From assembly GCF_027943255.1 (NCBI RefSeq), contig NC_072895.1, forward strand, positions 48,272,001 through 48,336,000: DNA of 64,000 nt. Direction: 5' to 3'. Positions 23,138 through 34,300 of the stretch are shown here, in pieces (position 1 is the stretch's first letter; each line of letters starts with the position of its first letter). The position numbers were made by a program, and so were the translations under genes. The DNA comes from Anastrepha obliqua (lineage: Eukaryota; Arthropoda; Insecta; Diptera; Tephritidae). The notes below the pieces were generated by a model. That model ran no database searches. It was not told the origin of the DNA and was given only the letters and a program-made list of their open reading frames with translations.

Positions 23138-23344
23138 CTGAATTTTTTTTGCGCTGGAATATGTAAACCTTCCTTTTTTTTTTAGTTTTAGCAGTTTTAT
23201 GAGGCATAAGGCCCTCTATTTTCGCCAAGAGTTAGCAAGTAGCGAATAGGTGAAGCAACTGGTATAAATTAAAATATATTGGCAACGCGGTAATAGAGAT
23301 GCCTTAAATTACATATGTTTGTAAGGCAGTGAGTTATGCCAGTC

Positions 23345-23560
23345 CAATGAGCTACAACCATACTCGCTAGCGACGAGTCTTGAGCATAAAGATAGCGAGC
23401 AGGGAAATGGTGAATAGAAGGGGCCAATAATCATACTCACTAGCGCTGAATCTTGCTCGATAACTGTGATGTTTCTTTCACTTGTAAATGTTTCCTCAAG
23501 TTAGCCGCAGAGAGATAGCGAGAAAAAAAGTGGCGAAAAGAAGATGCCTACAATCAATTT
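23345..23560 (+). repeat. Unclassified dispersed repeat A, copy 2
   Basis: Counterpart of 18275-18420; here the segment with agcgagcagggaaatggtgaatagaag occurs, then again near 23520 as agcgagaaaaaaagtggcg, suggesting an internal duplication. Confidence 0.5.
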
Positions 23561-24053
23561 TGTTTTTGAATAATACAAACGCCCCACTACTGGTCTGTTT
23601 GCATACCGCAGGTGTCTAGTTTACAAGTGCCAAATATGATTGACGTGCACGTCAGTTGCAAAAATTATAACTATTCCGATAGGGTGATTCATTATGCGCT
23701 TCCTTGTATAAAAAAAGGGTCATCCTTAAACGTCATGCCTTAGGATGTTTTATTGAATCATGGGTTAAAATAGGAACACATCCATGATTGACATGCTGTG
23801 GGAGTTGTGTTGTATACTATAGGCCTGCTAAATTTAATATCTATAATTCAGTGACTGATACGAATAACAACTAGACGATGGAAATGTGCAACAGGTGCAA
23901 ATGATAATTTTTTTTAATAAGTGATTGCTTATCTCAGGCAAAGGTGACTTGAATTGGCTACCAAGGTCGCGCATTTTGATACCCCGACGTTTTCTCGTAG
24001 AATTTTCTGAAGTCGAAGGCCTATGCTAATATGTTGCAAATGGTCTATGCTCT
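23561..24053. other. Intergenic; nothing recognised
   Basis: No ORF or end repeats could be supported. Confidence 0.4.
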
Positions 24054-24059
24054 CTAAGT

Positions 24060-24400
24060 CGATATCATCATCATTGTTGACGTGACGGTACGGGTTGAAC
24101 CTTGGCCTCGCTCAACAACTTCGACCAAGAATATCGATGCTTTGCAGACATCCTTCAGTCTTTTAGTCCAAAAATCTTGGCTCGTCATTAACTGTATCAA
24201 TCCAGGTTTTCCTTGAGTGACCCCTCTATTAAGGCACATACTGTTGTGGATAACTTTTGCAATTTCTTTGTGTCCATCCACAGAATATTTTCAGCCCACT
24301 TACTACGCTGAAGATTAATGTAGTCAACGATTTGGAAGCCGTTTACCTCAGCGAGACATTCATTGTTGGAACGTAATTGAGGCCACACAACCCATGCTAT
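24060..24400 (-). mobile_element. RTE-type retrotransposon 3' tail
   Basis: Minus-strand text NECLAEVNGFQIVDYINLQRSKW, then WMDTKKLQK, KPGLIQ, VEVVERGQGSTRTVTST and a terminal (ATG)n/(GAT)n run (plus strand atcatcatcattg). It matches the end of RTE-like ORFs. Only the last fifth of the ORF is left. Confidence 0.7.
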
Positions 24401-24589
24401 TGCTCAAATTCAGCCGGATATATAGCTAGAATAGCTGCGGTCGTTATTCCTTATCCATATAAGATACTGTGATCTCTATATAAAATTGATATATGTATGG
24501 GCATTTCAAATAAAAATTCAATTTTGTTAATCCACAAACTATAATAATAATAATTCCACCTAAGGAGGAATGGAATACGAGGTTCTCAT

Positions 24590-25345
24590 ATCTATAATCT
24601 TAGACTTAAAATTGAAAAAAATGTGCGTCTCTCTTCTAGGCGGAAGTACTAGCTATTGGAAAAGCTTGTAGGCTATTAATCGCAGATTTCTATTTAAAGG
24701 GCAATATCGCTATTCTTTGTGGTAGCCAAGCTGCAATCCAGGCACTGGATTCTCAGCTACAATAACCTCTAAAGTGGTGGCACAAAGTAGTAATAGCCTC
24801 ACCGCCTTGAGTGAAAACCATAAAGTTACCTTAATCTGTGTCCCGAGACGTCAGAACAGTGAAGGAAATGAAAAGCGGACGAACTGGTAAGAGAGGGATC
24901 GAACATGAATAACATTCTTGCAGAATCAGTATTCACACCGCTGGGTGCAATCAAGAATGCAATTTCCTTAAAATATCTACGAATAACGGATTGCAAGTGG
25001 AGAGACCAGACAACAGGCAAAATTAACAGAACGTTATGGCCCACCTAATAATACAAACAAACGTCAATACTGACAAATATGAAACGAAGGGATGCCTGTA
25101 GACTCACGGCGGTGATACATGGCTTCTGGCCTATCAGTCGGAATGGGCATCTGTCAAAACACACACTTTCACAGTTGTAAACAACCGGAGAAAAAGGAAA
25201 CAATCTTCCATTTCCTCTGTGAATGCCCTGCCCTATGGAAGGACGGAATGTTAACCCTGAGCAAACCGCTGTTCGAGAGTCTCGACGATGTGGTAACAAA
25301 ATGGTGCGAAAGCGCTAGTTGGATTATGCATGATTCACAACTTTA
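24590..25345 (+). mobile_element. Non-LTR RNase H fragment (LOA/R1-type), copy 1
   Basis: Same family as 43440-44290. Reads in broken frames: LRLKIEKN, RRKYWLLEKL, ATITSKVVAQSSNSLTALSENHKVTLICVP, then SVGMGICQNTHFHSC..PEKKETIFHFLCECPALWKD (CCHC-like tail) and KPLFESLDDVVTKWCESASW. Shares a frameshift with the other copy at ctacaataacctctaaagtgg. Confidence 0.75.
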
Positions 25346-25484
25346 ACCAACCGACCAACCAGCCAATCCAAACGGGCAACACCTGCTTGGAGGTGTAGGT
25401 AATTGATCACCTATCACCAAGCTAACGAATCGTTCAATTCACAGTCTCTTATAAATAATTGAAAATCCCCGTTCACAACTTTTG

Positions 25485-25800
25485 GATATGATATAAGGAC
25501 AACGGTTGGCTTTCGGAACGTAAAAGTGCTAAGGGACAACGACTATAATTAACTCTAGCCAACGAGGTTTAGCGACTTCGAATCGTATAAATGGACACAA
25601 TGGACACAATGGACACAGCTCCGAAAGTATTCGATACGCTGCCCCTAGGTGGCAACAGATGAAGAGGAAGGTCTGCACTGTGTTGGAAAGGCCAAGTGGA
25701 GAAGGACCTGTATTCACTTGGCATTTCTAGCTGGTGCGTTTTGTTGAACTTCGCCCAAATGGCTTAGCCAGTTACTGCCTTATTAACAAGAAGACTAAGA
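25485..25800 (+). mobile_element. Non-LTR (RTE-like) C-terminal remnant
   Basis: Plus-strand text MDTAPKVFDTLPLGGNR-stop-RGRSALCWKGQVEKDLYSLGISSW, the same protein tail as the minus-strand copy at 49180-49640 (VFDAVPAGGSRGRGRSPLRW). Short tggacacaa triplication at 25591-25617. Confidence 0.65.
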
Positions 25801-25864
25801 GAAGTTGGTATTAGTATCGTATGCTAACGTCTATAAATGCTGCCAAAATATATTTCAGACTGAT

Positions 25865-26547
25865 TGTTAGGTTAGTTTGGATTTGGCAGCTATTCGAGTA
25901 AAACTTGTTTCGTGATTTTCGCTAAGATGGAAAAAGAGCAGTATCGTTCGGAAATTCACTTTTTGTTTTTGGATGGAAAAAAATGCGAGGAGATAAAAGC
26001 AAAGTTGGATGCTATCTATGGAGACGCTTCCCCATCTATGACCACATTTAGATATTGGTTCAACGAATTAAAACGTGGGCGAACATCCGTTTCTGATGAG
26101 GAGCGACCAGGAAGCCCGGCAAATGTGGTTACCGCGGAAATCATTCAAAAAGTCCACGACTTTATTCTAGCTGGTCGACGAACTAGAGTACGCCAAGTAA
26201 CAGAGGTGGGTCGACCGGAATGTCAATTAAGAATAAGTTGGCGATGAAAAATTTGTCTTTTAACTTGACAGCAGTGTTTGGAGCAATTTAAGCGACGTTC
26301 GAAGGAGTATTTGCGTTGAGCTGTAACTGTTGATGAAACCTGGATTCATCATTACATGCCAGAAACCAAGCAACAATCAAACAATAGAATTCTCTCGGTG
26401 AATTTGCTCCTAAGAAGGCGAAGACAGCCCTATCGGCAGAAAAGGTCATACCGTCGATTTTTTGATATGCAAACGGCGTTATCCTTATGGATTTTTTAGA
26501 AAAAGGAAGAACGATCACTGGGCAACACAACAGTGGTTTATTGGAAA
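25865..26547 (+). mobile_element. Mariner-type element, 3' truncated
   Basis: Frame 25912-26247 gives MEKEQYRSEIHFLFLDGKKC, YGDASPSMTTFRYWF, ELKRGRTSVSDEERPG; later pieces in other frames give VDETWIHHYMPETK (first catalytic Asp, near 26326) and RKNDHW near 26515. The second and third Asp regions are missing because the copy stops where a SINE begins. Confidence 0.8.
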
Positions 26548-26548
26548 T

Positions 26549-26665
26549 ACACTCGGAGGTTTGCCATTGCCTGCCGAGGGGCGACCGCTATTAAGAAAAA
26601 CGTTTTCTTCATTTTGGCGTTTTATGCACGGAGATTCGAACCTACGTACTCCGAATGGCACTATT
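26549..26665 (-). mobile_element. tRNA-derived SINE, 5' half
   Basis: Minus-strand match: box B-like gattcgaacc (plus strand 26632), then the gcctgccgaggggcgaccgc segment and the cactcggaggtttgcc part. It abuts the truncated mariner. Confidence 0.8.
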
Positions 26666-28272
26666 CGACCAAAATAATACCGTTATTGCTTCAAAATTAT
26701 AACTGGTAGAAGTGACGTGGATACCGAAGAGCGAGATCGAAATTATTCGTTTAATGGCAAGCTATTTTATCCAGTTTAGATAAGCCAGGCGTAGGAGGAG
26801 GGAGATAAGGCAGTGCGATTTTTAAAGTCAAAATTGTCAATATCTTTAGCAAAAATACTAATTTCTGCAGTTCCAAAAACCTAGTATTAAATTTCTGTGT
26901 AGTTTGTTCGAGTAAGATAACTTGCACTCAGGACTCAGGACTGGCTTCGCCAAAGGACAAGAGTGCATGAAAAATGAGCGCAAAATAACCCGGCCCGGGC
27001 ATCAAATCACAATATATTCATATTTGCACTCACATTACAAATCATTTGTATTATTTTAAAAATATTTGGGCGTCTACAGTTTACAACAACAGTAAAGTAG
27101 GCCAATTATAATCTTCCCAGTTTAGTGACCGAGATGCAAATTTCTTAGCTAAGTAATTTATTTACTTGCATACTCGCATGCATATGAGTATTTACTATAT
27201 ATTTATTCGCGCTTGTATCCAAATACTCATAGATTCATATATGTTTGTACTTGTGCCTAATTAAGAGAGCTGGTGGATGATATGAGTGCGGAGATTTGAT
27301 TTAATTTTACTTTGTACACAAATTTTGTTCTCGATCGCACACATCGGCCACATGAATGCCTTGTTTACACATCGCCCATAGACACTTTTCAGTCATTCGA
27401 CTTTCCACGAGCATTTTCTATTCATTCCTTGTGCTAATTACATAGAAATTTTCATTTTTTTTCGGACAAGCGTGTATGCCATTCGTAGTCGTCGATGTGG
27501 CACAGGCGAGATCGTTTCGTTGCAAACGACTCACGTTAAGGTGATTTACTTATTTATTTATTTTTGGTTGAGTGAACGCATTTTGAGGGTGTGTAAACAA
27601 AAAAAAACAAAAAACAAGTGCTTTACGACAAAAAATATATTCACATGTGTAATACATAAAAAAGTTAGTACTAAAATATGGGAGAATAGAAACAAATTAA
27701 ATAAGTAACTAATGAAGTTGAAAATGAATAAAAACTAAAGCAAAATAAACTTTGGAATAAACAGTAAGTATCAATCCGAACACAAAGTATCGCAGTGACC
27801 GGATTTTGTATATTTTGTGATTTGCAGTTTTAAAAAGTAGAAGAAAACGCCACTAAAAACCAAACTTTGCGTGTTGAATTTTGATGTTTGTTTTTAATTT
27901 TCATTAAAATATTTTACTATTATTCCTTTGTTGTGCTTTGATTTTTATTTTAGGACATTTGCGTGCACTCATAAGCAAAAACAAAAAAACAAAAATAAGG
28001 AAATAAATAAACAAAATAACGACTATAAAACTAAAATAAAGAAAAAAATGTAACACAAAAACAAAAATCAGAATGTTTCGATTTGCTGAACAAATCAAAA
28101 TGTTTTGGCAAGTACATTCGCCGCCAACAGAACCACCTTTTGTGATTGATTGAATTGTTTAATTTGGCGTTAGTGCAATTGACACAAAACATAAGTTAAA
28201 CAAGAAGGTTGATTATATGTATTTTTCATAAAATATTTTTCTTTGATAGCGAGCAAAAACAAAATTGAAATC
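26666..28272. other. Upstream region of gene 3
   Basis: No ORF with family motifs. Includes runs such as aaaaacaaaaaacaa and a TCAGTC initiator-like site (own entry). Probably promoter and 5' leader of gene 3. Confidence 0.45.
27383..27405 (+). promoter_or_regulatory. Possible initiator (TCAGTC) of gene 3
   Basis: cttttcagtcattcgacttt matches the arthropod initiator, about 880 bases before the ATG of gene 3. No TATA box or DPE supports it. Confidence 0.2.
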
Positions 28273-28341
28273 ATGAAAGTGCCCTTCTCATCAGCCACGC
28301 TGTGGAAATATGTTTTCTTGGTGTTGAATTGTTTGATAATT
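28273..28341 (+). CDS. Tetraspanin gene 3, exon 1
   Basis: 23 codons, three more than exon 1 of genes 2 and 4. Start of TM1 (YVFLVLNCLII). Confidence 0.8.
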
Positions 28342-31300
28342 GTGAGTATAAAAGAAAAAATTGTAAAAACTATTGAATATTGTGCGTTTGAGTATATTTT
28401 AGTATTCTAATAAAGATCAGTTTATATGTAAAAAATAAGAAAATAAAAAGCACCCCTTGTGATTATAACAGTTCACACTAAATTTTGGCAAACCGTACTG
28501 AGAATTTGGTACAGCTGCAAAAACCTAATAATCGGAATACCGATTAATATAAAAACGGAAAAATTCTTAGGTTCAAGTTTGAGTAAAAGTAATGTGGCAG
28601 GTATGCCCAGATATTCCGGAAAACATTCCTTTTTTTGGATTACTTGGCCCGCAACCCCGGGCTTCGTCCTAAAACGTGACGTTCAAAATATTTAGTTGAG
28701 TTGAAGATCTTTATTTATTTTTAGTCAAAACTTTTTCGCCACTTTTTAAAAGCGAAATAGTTCGCCCTCCACTTGAATTCAGCTTTTTGTTAGCAATCGC
28801 ATACTAATTAAATGCAGAAGTTTCTCTTTAATTAGCAGTTCTAATTAGGCTTCTCTTATTTCATAGCAAAGAACTTGGTAAAGAAATTCACTGAATAGTA
28901 CCTTAGTAAAAATATAATATATTTCTGTGATAGCAAATTTTAGTTCAGGCCGCTGAATATTAGTGATCTTATGTAGATCGAAACGGGTGCCTAGTGTGTC
29001 GAGATGTTACATAGAGGCACAAACTCTAGACCTACTCGGGGTGCTCCGCTAAACGAACCAACAAGATGCAGTCCACTAATCGCGTTCGATCTCAATGCTA
29101 CTATACATCTATGTCACTTGTACGGTGGCCGCGCTATTTGTGTGACATATTGACTTGAGCGGATTTTGTCTAGTGCGACTGCCAACTAATTTGGGTCCCA
29201 GCAGTATAGCAGGGTGGGCCATATAGCGTTTGCTTTTTGAACCACCTATTTTTTTGGAAATGGTAACACAAATGACATGTCAAATGTGTTCATAATTTAC
29301 TTAAAGGTTTGACATTTACGAAATGGGACGCTATACGCTTGAACAAAATTGGGAAATATTGAAAACCTATTTCCAAAGTGGTGAGTCTTCTTCTTCTTCC
29401 GCGGTTACAGTAAATGGCGAGCGTTACCGTGACATGCTCAACGAGTTTTTGTTTCCAAAAATTGAAGAGAATGGCATGGACTACATTTGGTTTCAACAGG
29501 ACGGTGCTACTTGTCACACTGCCAAAGCTACACTCGAACTTTTGGCTACCGTTTTTGAATTCCGATATCAATTGGCCGCCTCGGAGCTGTGATTTAAGCC
29601 TGTTGGACTATTTTTTGTGGGGAGCCGTTAAGGACAAATGCTATGCGAACCATCCAGAGACGATTGATGCTTTAAAACACGAAATCAAAGTTGCCATTCA
29701 TGAAATTGGAGCCCAAACAATCGAAAATGTGCTTAAAAATTGGGTAGATCGAATGGCCTCCTGTAAAGCCAGTCGTGGCAGTCATTTGAACGATATTATT
29801 TTTCATTCATAAATGACAATGTTCAGTCTTCAAAATAAAAAAAAAGTTTGAAAATATAGTGATCAGTTTTTTTTATAGCCGATTCAAAAAGCAAATATTA
29901 CATGGCCCACCCTATACTAGTACTGCCCTCGGCAGCGCAAAGTTGCCCTGTCTTGGCCCCACGCTGTCGGATACAAATCATATTTCGTATTTTGTATTTT
30001 CTTTATAAAAATGGTAAAAATGTAACAACTGCTGCTGCAGAAATAAACACTGTTCACGGAGAGAATACCGTGAGTGTAAGGACTGCGCAAAAGTGGTTTT
30101 CAAAATTCCGAAGTGGTAACTGCGCCGTGGAGGATGCCCCGCGCGCTGGTCGTCCTGAAGTCTTTAACTCTGACGCCTTGCTCGAACTCGTGAAAGCTGA
30201 GCCAAATTTGACAGTCGATATGATAGCTCAGAGGTTAAATTCTTCGCATGGAACAGTTCACAGGCACCTGGTTCAGTTGGGAAAGGTTTCAAAGCTGGGA
30301 AAAAGGGTTCCGCATAGACTTTCCGTCGCCAACCTTCAGCAGAGAGTGAATGTGTGTTCTCAGCTGCTGCAACGGCTTGAAAATGAAAGTTTTTTAAACC
30401 GTATCGTTACTGGTGATGAAAAATGGGTCCTTTACAATAATCCTGTTCGCAAACGCCAATGGTTAGATAAAGATGAAGATGGTGGGATATGGCCAAACCA
30501 GACGATAACTGCTGATTATTATTCCCATCAGCTATCAAACCTGAATGAGGCACTTAACAAAAGTCGACCGTCTTTAGTGAATAGACGCAAAGTTTTCACC
30601 ACGACAACGCAATACCTCATACCGCAAGGCAAACATTAGGCAAGCTGAACGAGCTCGGATGGGAGCTAATGCCATACTCTCCGGATATTGCACCCTGTTA
30701 TTATCACCCTTTCCGTGGACTTCAATCCCATATGAGTAGCAAGAACTACTGCTCAAAAGAAGGTATAAAAAGGGATATCGAAGCGAATTTTGGCTCCAAG
30801 GACAAACAATTTTTTGAGCTGGGAATAAAACGTTTAAAACGAATAGACGTTTAGAAGACATTGTACATAATAAAGGAAAATATATTATATTATTGCTTAT
30901 TGACGTAGCCATTAAGCCAAAAATGGGCCTCACCGCTGAACACCATAAGTTGGTCTGAACGTGCGATGAACTCTTTTCACAGAGCGTCGATTTTCGTAAT
31001 ACAATTGTACGATTTGTAAACGTACCCTACTGGAGAAAGTACCTGCAATCTGATCACCCTTTATGAGGCCACAAATAGAATACTCCATACTGTTGAGGTT
31101 ATACCTTCTCAGTGCGGATTTTGCATGGTGTGGGCTAATAGTATGGCATCAGTATAGGTCTCTTAGCCTTTGATATTCTCTTATGAGTTTTTCCTGAATG
31201 ATATGTGGTCCCAACGTGACCATTGCGATATATTGGTTTAGTTTCCATGGCCTCACCAGACAATCTATTTTCTTTCTAGTAGTTAGTAGTACTTATGTGA

Positions 31301-34300
31301 GTTGTGACCAAATTCCAGACCTGGGCCTTGACTGTCACTTAAGATGGTGATTTTTGCATTTAAATAGTTTCTTTGTAAGTTAATTTCTTCACTCAGACTA
31401 ATGGTGGATATTGTTTACTTCATGCTACGTATAGTACTAGTACATATACAACCTCCGCTTTAAGGCTGCTCGGAAAGTGGAGGAGCGCTTACTTCCTGGG
31501 TCTTCGAAACCGAACGAAGGTGCTCCAGTTTGACTTGTTGACCAGCTGGATTTTAAACCTTTCCTCAATATTAATAACCTTTTTGGTATTATCCCTGTGA
31601 AGTAGAGCCTTCAAGAGTTACATGCTAATTTCCTTCATAATATCACACTTCTTTTTACAAACCCTTTCCTCACCATGCTCAGTGTGCTGTGTTCTTTAAC
31701 CCTCCTTTGGGCTCCCGTATCTGGCCAGACTTTTTCGACTTTGTACGCCAATTTAACATATTTCTTCCAGGTAGTTTCCTAAAATTTAATAATCTATCGA
31801 TTTATGAATATAACCTTTTAAAAAGGATCCTCGATCTGAACGAGGTGCCCAACTGAAGGTTTTAAAAAAGATGTATAAGAATTTTTAATATACTTATTAT
31901 ATTTGAATATTTTTTCACTACACTAATCCACAAAACACAATCTTTCAGGTCTTCGATGTGCTACTCATTTCATGCGGCGTCATCTCTTTGGGCGGTGCCG
32001 GCACCTTAGCTGGTGCCTATACGGCTGCTTCTATTGGCTTCCTTGCCATGTTTATCGCCTTCATGGGTGCCATGGCTTCCGTACGTCAATCATTAGTTTT
32101 GTCATGGGCGGTGAGTGAGTGGCATGCGCAGGCGGCAAATCTAATGACCGCAAAGCATCAAAACACTTATTAAAATGCAAGAACTGGCTTAGAAATTTAA
32201 TTTATTTATTTATCGAAACTCTTCAAATTGCAGTATATAGTTACCACAGTGCTTTGCATTGTTTTGCAAACAATTTGTATGATTGCATTTGGCATTTTGA
32301 AGGATGACTTCACCATCATGGCAGCGAAACGCGTGCAAGGTATCTGGGATGAGCGACCAGAAACGCAGCAGGAAATGGACGACATTCAAGTGCAGGTAGA
32401 TCGACTGCTTTTTTTTGTTTTTAAATTAATTTTTTTCTTATTCTTAGCACAACTGCTGCGGTCGCGATAGTCCGCAGGATTATTTGACGGATAGAAGACA
32501 GACTCTGCCGAATAGCTGTTGCCGCTGGGAAAATTGCTCTGATGATGAGAATATTTTTCCCAAGGGTTGTGTCGATGCCGCGACGACCTTTTTCAATGAA
32601 CAAAGTGATATTCTTATTTTGATTATTTTGGGGCTAATTGCTTTTCAGGTAAGATGTGACATTTGAAGCAAAATTATAAGAATGTATGTACATTAGGCTG
32701 GGTCACCTACCATACGAATATGAAACTCCTATTGAGAGGATTTTCCTAGAACACTAGGGATATTACTATTTGAACTAACTTAAATATTTGTTGAGAAATC
32801 GAAAATACTATTTAATATAGTCAAACGTTCGATTATAATGAATGACTTCCAAGAATGCTCGTCAAAATTTGTTCTCATGCGGGCGACTCTCATCCAATAC
32901 GATCTTGCGGTTGCATAATGAACTCAAACTAAGAGTAGCCTGTTTCATTGACAGATGAAATCAAAACACGGCAGCTAGATAAGTCATGCCGCTTTCTACA
33001 TTTGCCACGGATCAGTTGTTGATTGTGGAACTAATTGTGAAATTAATATCACTTTAAGCGATTAGGAAATTTCAATCTTCCCATGGCAAACTTGTAATGT
33101 GTTCAAGAATTTCGGAAACCTCTTCAATCTATTCGATTTCATATCGTTTTTCTATACTGGATCCCACGGAATGAGAACACAGACTGCGCGGTTGAGAAAA
33201 GCAGAAAGGGCTTGTAGAGAACTCATAGAATCGATTCTAAACATGCAATTCCTTCAAAATTCGAGGAGCTAGCTAGAGTAGCTACTGGCATTCCACCCGT
33301 ATGCCATCGCGCTGAATTTGGAACTTTACTAAGACTTTCAAAAAAAAGCATACAACTTCTCATGTATTCCTATAGTCTAGATGGTCGTCAAGTTTGGAGC
33401 CCCGCAGGTAGTTATTAGTTACGGTTTACGAACAAATGGAGATTGGGCTGGTGATATACGAAAAAAATCAACACATTCTTCGCTCATTTTACTTCGTTGC
33501 CGTGTGAAAAACGAGTATGTGCTTACGTACGTCAGAGCGGACAGAATTATGCTACCGAGTCGGCGACAAAGTGGCAGTCAAAGTTGCTCTCACAACTTAG
33601 CTTTGGGTGGCCAAATCTTAGTCAAGTCTTTCTATTTTTGATCTTTCAAATTCAGAGTAGGTTCGTCTCTTTCCGCCATATGGCTTACACCACAAAGCCA
33701 CTGGGCTACTTATAAATATTTAAATACTTGTTTCGAATACTTCAACGTTCGTCTCATCGGTTGCTGTCATCGTTCTGCGCCAAACAATAGGATGGTTATA
33801 TTGTGTGGTTTTTTTTTCGTAAGACAAGACTTTATTTTTAATGCTGGTTAGCAAAGAAACAAAGTCTTTTAACATTTAAAAATTATACCTATCTACATTT
33901 TATAATATAATAGGACGTTTTGCTTTCTGTTTATCCACATCATACATCACATAAAATCACAATAGTAATCTCAGAAAACCATAACTGAACTTGCAAAATA
34001 TAATTGCCTTACCTACTACTATTAATTCGTACTCCTACAATTTCATCTCATATACTCCCCGTTGCAACAACACGCCACTATTTTCTATAAAAGCATAGTT
34101 CATACTACAACAAAAACCATATTACGCAGAGTTTCAAACATTGTACAACATTAAAAAAAATTCAAATTTCATTAAAACATTTAGCTTCTAATCAACCATT
34201 GGATTTTAGTACAACAAAGTGTATATCAAAAATAAATGAGAATTTTGAACTACTTAAAACTTGAACTACTATCACATGGGCTACAAAACTGCATACCCAG

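Noticed and set aside
27472..27708. 78-codon ORF upstream of gene 3
   Set aside because: Composition is that of A-rich leader sequence and no family is visible.
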